Shown here in pieces: positions 11,666-21,517 of a stretch of DNA of 64,000 bases. Each line of letters opens with the position of its first letter. Within the stretch, counting starts at the first letter, position 1. The stretch is from assembly GCA_045837725.1 (NCBI GenBank), contig JBEWZL010000124.1, positions 593,307 to 657,306 on the forward strand, read 5' to 3'. Below the pieces are notes generated by a model that saw only the letters and a list, made by a program, of their open reading frames with translations, did no database searches and had not been told where the DNA came from. A program made the position numbers and the translations under genes. This stretch comes from Vermamoeba vermiformis (lineage: Eukaryota > Tubulinea > Echinamoebida).

Positions 11666-14600
11666 ATGTCTGACGATTCTCGGAGGTCAACGCGCAGACT
11701 ATCTAGCTCTAGAGATAGAGCTGAGTCAGTGCGCGACCTAAAAGGATCCAAAGACAAAGAAGATCGCGACAAAGATAAGGACAAAGAGAGCCGCGATAAA
11801 GATCGAGATCGACGATTAAACCGCGCGGAGAGCGTGCGCGATACTCGTGATAAGGACAGAGATAGAGATAGAGATAGAGACCGTGATAAGGATAAAGATA
11901 AAGATAAAGAAAGCCGAGACAAGGACAAAGATAAAGATCGAGATCGATCTGACAAAGAATCGACTCGAGAGCGTTCAGGCAGCGAGTCTAGGTCACGAGA
12001 TAAGAAGTCTAGTGGAGGAGGCAGCAAAACACTCGATCCATTCGATGAAGAAGACGTTGAAAGTTCGTCGGCACTAGATGAGTCAGAAAGCAGACGAAGT
12101 CACCGTTCTTCACGCAAAAAAAAGCGACATACTACTTCTTTACAAGGTACATAATATTTAGTGATTATTGTATTGTTGAAATAGCATTCGGGCTAATTTT
12201 ATTTCAAATAATTAGATCAGTATCCCAAATTCAATTCAGTTTAAAAAAATTAATTTAATTTTGCACGTTGAGAAATAGCTTAATAATTAATATTCTATGC
12301 TCGAATACGTCAAAATAATTTTTCTACGTTCCGATCTGTAAACTAACGGCTGTCAATAGACAAAAGTGAGCCTAAAACGTGGGCAGAAGTAAAAGAATTT
12401 GAAGAATCTGATGCTTGGATTAATGAATATGCTGACGACGATGTAAGCAAATTACAATATGATATTATTTCCGTAGCAGATCTAATTGAAATGTTAGGTC
12501 GATGATTTGCTTGCTGATAGCGATATTAACTTAAAATCTGTCGATGAAGAGGACCCTTATGGCCTAAAAAGGTATAATAATCCTTAATTATAATATTTAA
12601 ATATTAATTTACAATTTTTATCGCTCAGCTCGCGTCACGGCAAGTTGAAGAGTATTCAAGGCGCTGGTAATATTACTATAATACTATTAATATTATTATA
12701 CATACCAATGATGAGCTTTTGCAGGCCCTGATGTGGACATAACAAAAGAGGAGTTTGTAGCGCTGAACTGTCTCGTACAAGTGCACAAGAACACGCCCCT
12801 CAACGAGCTCATGGCCGAAAAAGCATATTTACAAGAAAAAGTTTACTCGCGTCAGGAACAAATGAAAGTGCTTGTCAGAGACAATTTTGCACGATTTGTA
12901 GGCTGCAAAGATTTACTCGATGGTACGACCATAATTATAGGTCCCTAGTATTCCGACCTCGTTCTAATATGACCCCTTTATTATAGATATGAGTGGAAAG
13001 ATTGAAGGCGAAAAGAATGCGGAAGGACCAATCATTGAAAATTTGGAATTGGCCGTGAAGGATATTTTAGCCAAGGCCGGCATGGCGTTTGACAAGTTAT
13101 TGCAACGACAAGAAAACATTGACACGATTAGAAATGTGTTGAATATTCTTAAGAGATTTCAATTCGTGTTCAACTTGCCTCGTAGAATGCGTGAAAATAT
13201 CAGCAAGGTACGTGTAAAAACGGATCTGCTCCGCCTATCCATGAACGTTTTATAACACCACTTTAGGGCGAATATAGTCGCGTTGTGCTTGACTATAAGA
13301 AGGTCAAATCGTTGATTGCAAATACCTCCGTCATTATGTTCAAAAAGATATTGAACGAGGTCGAATCAATCGTCAAAGAACTTCGTGACCAATTATTCAA
13401 ATCATTAGAAAACCCTAATCTCGTGTTAGAAGAGATCGAAAAGACTATCAGGTACGTGTTGTTATACTTGTATTAAATGTTCTAACGTGGGTCCAGGTTG
13501 TGCGTGGATCTGGGTTCACCCGATGATCCAGCGTGGTACTGTATTCTTCAACGATATAAGAAATTGTGCGCAATGCTCAAGGATGGCAACAACCTCCCCT
13601 CCTCACTGTTGCACACACCGCTGCTTGCTCCACGCAATACTCACTCGAGTGGGCCTTCGTCATTGTCGGGCTCGAGCGGTCCCGGCTCGTTGACAGCACA
13701 AGGCAACAAAATCAAGCAGTACTCGGCACTGTTGCAAGAACGCATTCCTGACATGTGGATAATAGCTCATTCATTCTATACCGGTGCCTATCATAAGGTG
13801 AGTTGAACTGTATAAAAACGATCAGTTGGATCCGCTCACGTTGCTAACTCTGCCTACGAACAGAACTTGCCTGAAACTAAGCGCAACGAGATCATTCAAA
13901 AATACGTAAGTTATCCTTAGCTTACAATAGGCCATTATTAATTAGCTAATGAAACATTGTTTTTTTAGCCCGAATCAACATTCGCGCGGTACATGAGCGA
14001 GATTTTGAGTCTTTACGCAGAAAGCATTAGCTCGTTGTTCTTCAACGACGTCGTGAAGGGCGGTTCAATGTACGTATATGGCTTATGCTAGTAACTTGTG
14101 CTTATATTAACCTTTAATAGGAATAATTCGAACGACAGAATGCTGAAAACAAGACTTGACATGACAGCGCTCAATTTGAACAAGAATAATATGCTCAATC
14201 GAATGAAGTTCTTGACTAAAGTAAGCAAGTGATAACAAAAATTAATATGCATCTAATGTTGTAATGATAGATTGAAGAAGAAAAGGAAAAAGTTAAAGCA
14301 GTGCTCGAGACGTACAAAATATTGACCTCGCACAATATTCCCGCCAAATTTATGGAAAATTTGACACGTCTTCTGGATCAAATGACGCGTCAATTTGTCA
14401 AACACACTTACGAGTCTGCCATCGATGGTAAACTAAATTTATTTCATTTCTATTTATGGCAATAACGATCTAATCAATATTTCTATAAATAGAATTGAGC
14501 AAATTTGGCAAGCAAGAAGATTGGATAATTGCCGATGAAACATGGACCATCACCGCTTTGCCGAACAAATTTGCAACAGCTGTAAATAGTATATTAATTA

Positions 14601-15645
14601 GCTTATTTGGCATCGTACAGGCCGATGACGTAAGTCAAGCACTAAAAATTATTATTACCAAATAAGGAAATATTAATTTGTTTGTTTTTTTTTGTAGCCG
14701 CTGCTTTTCAACCTTCGCAAAAATTTCATCGAAATTGCGAATTCATTTGCAGATTGCATGTATCAATTAGCATTCAGCGCTGAAGCAAATGACGAAGAGC
14801 TAGAAAACTATTATCATGGAGTAAGCTGAAAATAATTGTCAAATTATTGCCGGATCTGACCTTATTTTTCTTTAGGACTCAAAATTGCTATTAATATTGA
14901 ACAATAGCGTATACGTCAAGACGAAAATCCTCCCTAATTTAATCAAACAATTCAACACGGAGTATCCAGGCACTTTAGTCGAGAATGAGAAGGGCATTTA
15001 CGATGTATATGACCAATTAGAAAGGCTCGTGTTTGACAAGTACTTGAAGAACAAAATTCTCGTGCTGGATGCGCACATTAAGAACGGCATGTTGCTCAGT
15101 GCATTCGATCCGAAGACTGTATCGCCACCGTCAAGTAAGATAAGACCCTAATGATATATATTCAGCTTATTATAACTATTATTGTAGGCATTCGCGATTA
15201 CGTAATGGATCTGCTGCTACATCTGGTCTACATCCACGACGAACTGTCGAGATTTAGTCCTAACTCGTCAAAGTCCGTGTTGACGACACTAGTAGAGACT
15301 ATATATCAAGAGTTTATAGACAGTTTGAACAAGATTACGGCTAAAAATTTCTCGATCATGGGCTTGTTACAAGTAAGATCCGATTTTAAGGTCTGATTTT
15401 TCAATATTTGCTTAATTTCGTATTAGATTGGTGTAGAATTAGAATTTATCTCGTCTATTGTCAAAGAATATCATACGCCGATTGCCACACGAAGCTACAA
15501 CCAGATGGATGCGCTGTTGGAATACAAAAAGCTCAAAGAAGGCAAAACACCCGAAGTCTCAGCGCGGCTCGTTGACTCGATTAATAACGTGCTGAAAGAG
15601 TCGTTGAACAGCACCAAGATGCTTTTTGAATGCTTTTCAAAGTAA
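11666..15645 (+). CDS. SEC5: Exocyst complex component Sec5 (EXOC2) with an Arg/Asp/Lys-rich N-terminal extension
   Basis: Seventeen exons give 967 residues with every junction in phase. The conserved core starts near residue 240: LVRDNFARFVGCKDLLDD, then FDKLLQRQENIDTIRNVL, LKRFQFVFNLP, and ISKGEYSRVVLDYKKVKS. These match Sec5, a CATCHR tethering subunit of the exocyst, which docks secretory vesicles at the plasma membrane. The first 160 residues are unusual: strings of RDKD, DRDR and KDKD coded by short tandem repeats (about 11,840-11,950), with SR and KK clusters, then an acidic patch. No IPT/TIG domain of the animal protein is visible. The final exon (15427-15645) ends with NSTKMLFECFSK. 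It converges on the membrane-protein gene at 15708. Confidence 0.9.
11840..11950 (+). repeat. In-frame GAYAAR-type microsatellite inside the Sec5 N-terminus
   Basis: Runs of GATAGA and GATAAA hexamers code for alternating Arg-Asp and Lys-Asp. The array is wholly in frame in exon 1. It probably varies in length between strains (inference). Confidence 0.7.
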
Positions 15646-15707
15646 AAATTTTATTTTGCAATTTACTGGCCTAAAAAAGATCCATACAAGGTAAGTTCTA
15701 TAGGCTA

Positions 15708-16166
15708 TTATGCAGCATGGACTTTGGCGGCGTCAATTATAGGCTCCGGTGCGAGGCTCTTTGTTGGCGGCACGGCTCGTTCGAGTGATTTGGACCATCC
15801 ACCAAGGTACGTCAAGATCGAACCAATTGTCAGAGAAACGATGAAGCTGCTCCAAGAGCTAGTGCTATATAATGCTCTGTCCTTAATCAACCACAGGAAG
15901 GTAGCGATATAAGGCACGAGCATACATCGCAGGAAGCCTCGTTTGGATTCGGATGGCAACTTTAAAGCCCATATGCACATGACTACGAAACCTAATTCAA
16001 AGCACGATGCAGCGCGCCATCCTTGATGATCAATGGGCGTTCTATCGCCGCGACCATATTTCCAGTTGTGCATCTTCAAAGCGTCTGTCCACATCTGGAC
16101 GGTCCAGAAGCCCCACCAAGCCACATTATAGCGGAGAACATTATTCGCTGTTATAAGCGCGTTCAT
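15708..16166 (-). CDS. Conserved small membrane protein, copy 1
   Basis: A single-exon gene. I prefer the ATG at 16166 (MNALITANNVLRYN), giving 152 residues, because the paralogue at 16446-16905 begins at the same point; an in-frame ATG at 16184 would add six residues. Hydrophobic stretches include RYNVAWWGFWTVQMW, FELGFVVMCIWALKL, LVPYIATFLWLIK and SSFIVSLTIGSILTYLGGW. A strongly conserved hydrophilic centre reads GDRTPIDHQGWRAAS. The C-terminus PEPIIDAAKVHAA is also shared with the paralogue. I do not recognise the family, so function is unknown. It lies tail-to-tail with Sec5 (63 bases apart). Confidence 0.75.
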   Translation of the reverse strand: MNALITANNVLRYNVAWWGFWTVQMWTDALKMHNWKYGRGDRTPIDHQGWRAASCFELGFVVMCIWALKLPSESKRGFLRCMLVPYIATFLWLIKDRALYSTSSWSSFIVSLTIGSILTYLGGWSKSLERAVPPTKSLAPEPIIDAAKVHAA

Positions 16167-16445
16167 TTTGAGTGATTTAGGCAAATGCGTGTTTATGAAA
16201 TTGAATCAGACAAGCATTTTTATTCAAACAACAAAGATTTTGTTCAAAGAACGGGCTGAGAATTTTTACCGATTTAAGAAATTTGGCTTACTTTCATATA
16301 CTTGTACTATTATGGTGCTTTAATCTTCCGCTGGAACCTCTCACTGAACAAATAGTCAAAGCAGTACAGAAAGATTTGCGTCATGTCATTACAAAAAGTA
16401 CTTTGGAATTAGGCGTTTATTTGGAAGATTCTTCTCACCACTAAC

Positions 16446-16905
16446 TTAAGCAGCATGTATTTTTGAAGGCTCTACTCCAGACTCGGGCACAACGCTCTTT
16501 CTTAGAGGGACAATTCGTTCTGGTGAAAAGACGAATCCGCCGGCAAAAGTCAAAACTGTACCAATGCTGAGGGCAATAATCAGAGCGTTCCAAGCCATGG
16601 GGATGTACACGTCCTTGTCGTTCAGCAAGCATAAGAAGGTGGCAAAATACGGAGCAATCAGACACTGAATGAAGCTTCTCTTGGATTCAAAGGGCAAGCG
16701 CAGAGCCCAAATACAAAGCACAAAATATCCAAAGGCAAAAGAAGAAGCAGCGCGCCATCCTTGCGTATCGATCGGAGTTCTGTCGCCTTGGCCGAAGTTA
16801 AAGCTGTGCATCTTGAGAAAATCGCCCCAAAACTGCACAGTCCAAAAGGCCGCACCAGAACACGTTGAAGACCAGGACGTTGTTCATAGTAAATAAATCG
16901 TTCAT
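16446..16905 (-). CDS. Conserved small membrane protein, copy 2, with one frame break
   Basis: Tandem paralogue of the gene at 15708-16166. It shares MNNVL, GDRTPID-QGWRAAS and the ending KIHAA. Read from the ATG at 16905, the frame is good to about 16,850, then the similarity continues one base on (TVQFWGDFLKMHSFNFGQ). The break lies at minus-strand GGCCTTTTGG (about 16,842-16,852) and looks like one surplus base. It is either an assembly insertion or a recent inactivating change. The remainder has full-length similarity and the same four hydrophobic stretches, so loss must be recent if real. An upstream open stretch to 17,124 lacks similarity and is not included. Confidence 0.7.
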
Positions 16906-17166
16906 TTTGAGTTGTTTGTCGATGAGTAGCATTTGTGCGAATGAATAAAATTGCTCCTCAATTATCTTTTTAAATTGTAGCAAATCTGCAGATATTTCAA
17001 AAAGAATTCTGAAGCAATTTCGTATTGGTCTTGAGAGAGTCCTGGCACATTTTAGTTCGATTGTACTTAAATGGCTATCCTTCGTGAACGAAGTGTGCTC
17101 AGTGCCTGCAATGAAATCCAACACGTGTTTACTCGGACTGGTATTACACGTACGCGAACACGACGC

Positions 17167-18696
17167 TTATTTCTTCGGAGTAGGCGTCTGCGGTGACTTG
17201 GGCACGTAATGAGGGCTCTTGTTCTTCTTTTTCTTTGAAGGCGAGTCAGTGACTTCAGCTTTCAATGCCTTGACCTCTTGCACGGTGTTAGCTTGGTTGA
17301 AGTATTCCTTGGGATACATCTTAATCGAGGCAACGATTTGGCCTGTAAGAGTGATTAGTGGTTGTCTCGCGTAGTGTTTTTATATCCGTACCGTGATCTG
17401 ACTTAATGTTGTCGCGTTTTTCTTCGGTGAAAGTCTCGTCGACCACGTGATCATTGAACATCTGCAAGTACTGGACGTAACCGATGTGGTTGGGATTGGT
17501 GCGCACGAACTCTTGTGACACGAGCACGTGATCGAGCACTTCGTAACGACCGTTGTGGATGTGACTGAAGAGAGGTTAGTATCACTCAAAGCGTCGTGTC
17601 AAGTGTCAACTGTGTACCTGTAAGTGACATCTCGATCGGAGTTTCTGACTTGAATGTCGTTAGTGCTCCACAACAATACGTCCCAGATCTCTTCTTTCTC
17701 TCTGCGAGGCAAAATCTTCCATGGCGGAGTACCAGTCAAGATCTCGCCAGTCACGCTGTTCATGACACATTAGACGACTTGTTATCCATCATATTACTCT
17801 TACCTATGAATACTGTCGTTCAAGTCGCCAAGTACGATTACAGGACGTGAGTTGTTGCGCATTTCGTCCACCAGAATGCAGCGAACAGCAGCGGATTCAG
17901 CGGCACGAATGATGAGCGAACGAGCATGTCCAAGAGCCTATACATATCAATACTGAGTACATTGTTTGTTTGTTAGTATCGATATTATTTTTTACCTTTG
18001 CCTTTTGATCGTGTCTCAATTTGTCTTCGACGATAGGTCTCTTTGATTTTAAGTGCATTACGAATACTGTTACGTCGTGACCACCAGGTACCCTAATCAC
18101 GCAACGCAAGATTGGGCGAGAAAATTTAGTGATAGGGACTGCAGCTCCTTCGATTGATAACAAAGATTCTTTAGGAAAGTCTGAGATCGATTCCTTGTGA
18201 AGACTGGGAACATCAATTAGAAAAAATGTATGGTTGGAAATGTTGAATACTTACACTTCATACTGAGAAACCAAAGCGACGCTCGGACCTAAAATTAATC
18301 ATGAAAATAAAAAAAAAATCTCTTCAAAATTTCAAATTGGAATTCAAACGACATAAAAATCAATACTAATTACTATGTTGTTTATTTTAGTCCTTACTTA
18401 CCACTACCATCGCCAAAACAAACTACGTGAGCGCCTTTGTATAATCCAGATTCGTCGATCGCTCTTTGCAAGACATCAGCGTGGAATACTTCCTCGAAGC
18501 CCACAATTCCAGCATCCATATTCTGCAATTGATGAGCAATCCAGCTGACCTTTTTTTTGACCAGCTCTTCGGAGTAGCTATTGTTGCCATAGAACTTGAC
18601 TCCGGCGCGAACCAAGTTGAGAACGTTAAATTGGCCAACGCGCAATTTAATCTTCTTTGGCTTATCTCCTTGTGGTTTGTTGTTGTCTTTCTCCAT
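17167..18696 (-). CDS. Endonuclease/exonuclease/phosphatase (EEP) superfamily protein
   Basis: Multi-exon gene starting at 18696 (MEKDNNKPQGDKPKK). Exons include 18696-18402 and 18288-18255, then several more to the stop at 17167. Family motifs occur in order: QFNVLN at about residue 22, the metal-binding glutamate in GFEEVF, the conserved VFVMHLKS strand, the catalytic GDLND, and the terminal SDHG. These are the residues of the Mg-dependent DNase I-like fold, which hydrolyses phosphodiester or phosphate ester bonds in nucleic acids or lipids. No signal peptide is seen. The last 45 residues are Lys/Pro-rich (SPSKKKKNKSPHYVPKSP) and may direct it to the nucleus (inference). The specific substrate cannot be deduced. 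Confidence 0.85.
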
Positions 18697-18738
18697 TTCG
18701 TGGTGGACTTATGACAACAAAAATATCTGAAAATTTTT

Positions 18739-20164
18739 TTATTGCAACAAACTCGCTAGAATTTTACTCTCATCCTCGCTATGTAATATTTCGAGTAATT
18801 CCCACGCAGGTTTTTCGCTGATCTAAAAATTGAATTAATCATTATCGGTGAAAAGTTTTGTTCGATCGGATGTGGTTACTTACGACGATGTACTCGTCAT
18901 CTGGCTTGCTTATTTTCGAATTCGCGGATACAATAACCGATGTAGTCAATCTTACTTTGATTAGCAGCGGTATTAACGATAATTCTTGTTCGTTCAACTC
19001 GAGCTTACTGCGATACCCTGTTACGTTTGGTTAGCTCAAACTCACATTGCTGCCACTCAAACACATTACTTGCCTCGCAATACCGCAGCACCAACTTGTT
19101 TATATCGGTCAATATTAGTTAACATGGCATAAGCCATAGCTGTGAAAGGAAAGGTAAGTGAAGTTCTTGCACGTTTTTATACGCGTTGACGTGCGGGCAT
19201 GTACGTACCAATAGCTATATTACAAACATAATAAGACATGCAAACGTCTCCGTAATCAATCAGTGCGACGACATTGCTGCCAGTCTCGTCTGTGAGGATG
19301 TTTTGATCGTTAGGATCGCAGTGTATAATCCCAGCTTGACAGTGCTTGGTTAAAATAGGAAGGGCACGATCTTCAAATGACCGAAGGGCACTCTTGACAA
19401 TGGCTATATGTAAATGATATTGGTTAATAGGTAGACAAAAAGTTGTTGTCGGATGTGGCACGTACCACTTCTCTCGCTTGAAGAGAATTTGTCAATTGCG
19501 TCTGTCATTTTCCAGAGTAACGCTGCGTTTTGCATTACCCATATCAAGTCGGGTCTATGGGCACGTGGTTCAATGAAATCTCTGAAGGCCTAAGCACGAG
19601 TACAAAGGTTAAACATGCCTGCAGGAGCAGGGCACGTACATTATCTACAGTGGCTAGCAGTCGTCCCAAGCTCTCCATAAGAGGAAGACTTTGCGGTTGA
19701 AAGTCACCGAACACGCGCCCTTTGACCCAGGAAAGCATTCGAACGCAGCAACTACCAGAATGAGCGCGATCGGGGATTGAAAATATTGAAACAGAGTCAC
19801 GCACAATTAGACGCGGCGCATGGACTCCTTTTTCTCAAGGTGAAGTAGTGCATTATTTTGTAGGGTCAATAGCTCTAAAGAAGGCAATAAGCGCTAGTTT
19901 TACTGCAGGAGCAAAAAAATTCGAAATAAATAATCCTACGAAAATTGCGTGCCGATTTGCCAATGAATCATCAATACCTTTATCCTCTTGCATATTAGAA
20001 ATTTTAAAAACGTATTCCTGGCCTTGGGGCGTGCGGACATAAAAATTTTGATCCACGTAACTCGGCAGCAGCTTGATAGTTGCATTTACGATGCCAAATA
20101 ATTCGTTCAAGTACTTTGAAACGTCATCTTCAGTAAACTCGGGACGTGTGTCGATAGCAGTCAT
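18739..20164 (-). CDS. Hydroxylysine-kinase-like phosphotransferase (APH/choline-kinase fold)
   Basis: Start at 20164 (MTAIDTRPEFTEDDVSKYL) and stop at 18739, about seven exons. A nucleotide-binding beta sheet is visible (NFYVRTPQGQEYVFKISN). The catalytic loop IIHCDPNDQNIL and the metal site ALIDYGDV follow. The end contains AMAYAMLTN and DDEYIVISEKPAWELLEIL. This order and spacing match the animal hydroxylysine kinase / AGPHD1 family, which phosphorylates 5-hydroxylysine during lysine breakdown. The junction between the first exon (ending near RHAIF) and the next (starting near KGVHAPRLIV, about 19,815-19,830) does not resolve cleanly in phase; a small error or an unusual splice site is possible. 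It is divergent from the histone-like gene at 20347. Confidence 0.8.
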
Positions 20165-20346
20165 TATTTGGACTATTTGTGTTTTCGCGCCCAGATTTTT
20201 TGTGACCGTTGTGCCCTGGTTGACGGCGATTTTATTCGAGTAATTATCGCCCTGTCAAAATAATTCCAAAAATCGCTTGAACACCACAACACAGCACTGT
20301 TGTTATCACAACAAAGCTTATTTTAATTGTTTATAATAATCTCAAG
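20165..20346. promoter_or_regulatory. 182-base divergent promoter region
   Basis: This lies between the start codons of the phosphotransferase (minus) and the linker-histone/WWE gene (plus). It carries an AACACCACAACACAGCAC tract at about 20,280 and is AT-rich next to 20,330. No specific factor site was recognised. Confidence 0.35.
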
Positions 20347-21411
20347 ATGCCCCGCGCCCCATCTAAAAACACCAACAACTCATCGCGCCCTTCTCGTGTT
20401 CACAAGGCTCCCGTCATCTTCAACGTGCCCGTAGAGCTTCCTAGTAAGGAAAAGAAGGAGCCACAATTCCTTACTCAACGACAGAATGTTAATGGCCTCA
20501 AGACAAAGCCTACTTACGCAGCTATGATCGCGAAAGCTCTTTACGAATGCAGAGATCCTTTTCACGGAATGAAGTTCAACGATATTTGCAAATATATCGA
20601 GACTAATTATCCCGTGAAACCGGAGTACAGACGCTTCGTTAAGCTTGCTCTCGCTGTTGCTGTCAAAGATGAGCTTTTCGTCCAACTCGGTCCCAGAAAT
20701 TACAAGCTGAGCACCGAAGAGCGCCATCGCATGAAAAACGGCAAGTCCAGAAGAAAATCTACCAAGGCCAGCGCTGAAAAGAAGAAAGTTAGCACCAAGA
20801 AACGATCTTCCGCGAAAAAAGAGGGCGATGAGAAGAAAAAATCGCCAAAGAAGAGAACCACCAAGAACTCAAAGAAGGAAGGTGAAGAGAAGAAAAAAGT
20901 CACCAAAGAAGCGATCTACTTCAGAAAAAGAGACCAGCAAGTCCAAGAAGCGAAAGAGCGTCGGTAAAGTAGATGACGACGAGGATGCTCCCAGAACCAA
21001 GAAGGCCAAGAAAGCCAGCAAGTCCGAAAAGTCATCTGGCGACGACAGCACTCTTATTTGGGTAAGTTGATAGCCTTGAAATCGTGTGCTACCAAGCAAA
21101 AAGTAACCGTTTTTTTTTTTCACATCCAGTTCTGGCAATACTACCACGACGGTTGGTGCAACTACCATCCTCAGGCCTCTGAAGTTGTCGAGGCCACTTA
21201 CCAAGAGTACCTCAGAAACCCGGGTATCACTGACGTCCGTTCAGTCGAATCCGGCGAGTGGAACTACATGGTCGACTTCAGACAAATGACACAACAGAAT
21301 GTGGCTCACGAGGCTCACACTGTCAGACGCATTCGTCGTGTACAAATCCCCAAAAAGGACGCTATTTACCGAAAGAAGTTCCCTGGTACTGAGAACGACA
21401 AGACCCTCTAA
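20347..21411 (+). CDS. Linker-histone-like (H15) protein with a C-terminal WWE domain
   Basis: Exons 20347-21061 and 21130-21411, about 331 residues. Residues 50-125 look like the winged helix of histone H1/H5 (PTYAAMIAKALYECRD, FNDICKYIETNYPV, YRRFVKLALAVAVKDELFVQ). A long Lys/Ser/Pro-rich stretch with repeated KKSPKKR follows. The C-terminal 93 residues form a WWE domain: FWQYYHDGWCNYHPQ, then SGEWNYMVDFRQMTQQN and VRRIRR. WWE domains bind poly-ADP-ribose or ubiquitin-ligase partners. The frame breaks once, in the A6 run at 20893-20898: dropping one A restores KKKSPKKRSTSEK and joins the halves. The protein is probably a chromatin protein able to sense ADP-ribosylation (inference). Confidence 0.8.
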
Positions 21412-21517
21412 AGGGCATCCGTGTAATTTTTTATGTAGATTTTCTATAAATAATAAAATAAGGTGTTTATTTCAACAAAAGAAAAATAAATTAGCTAAAA
21501 AACATTATTTAACGGAT

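Noticed and set aside
11416-12027. Minus-strand frame rich in Ser, Leu and Arg opposite Sec5 exon 1
   Set aside because: It is antisense to the RD/KD microsatellite of Sec5, which is supported by 17 in-phase exons.
16798-17124. 108-codon minus-strand frame as the true start of membrane-protein copy 2
   Set aside because: The part upstream of the ATG at 16905 has no counterpart in the paralogue, which starts at the same conserved position.
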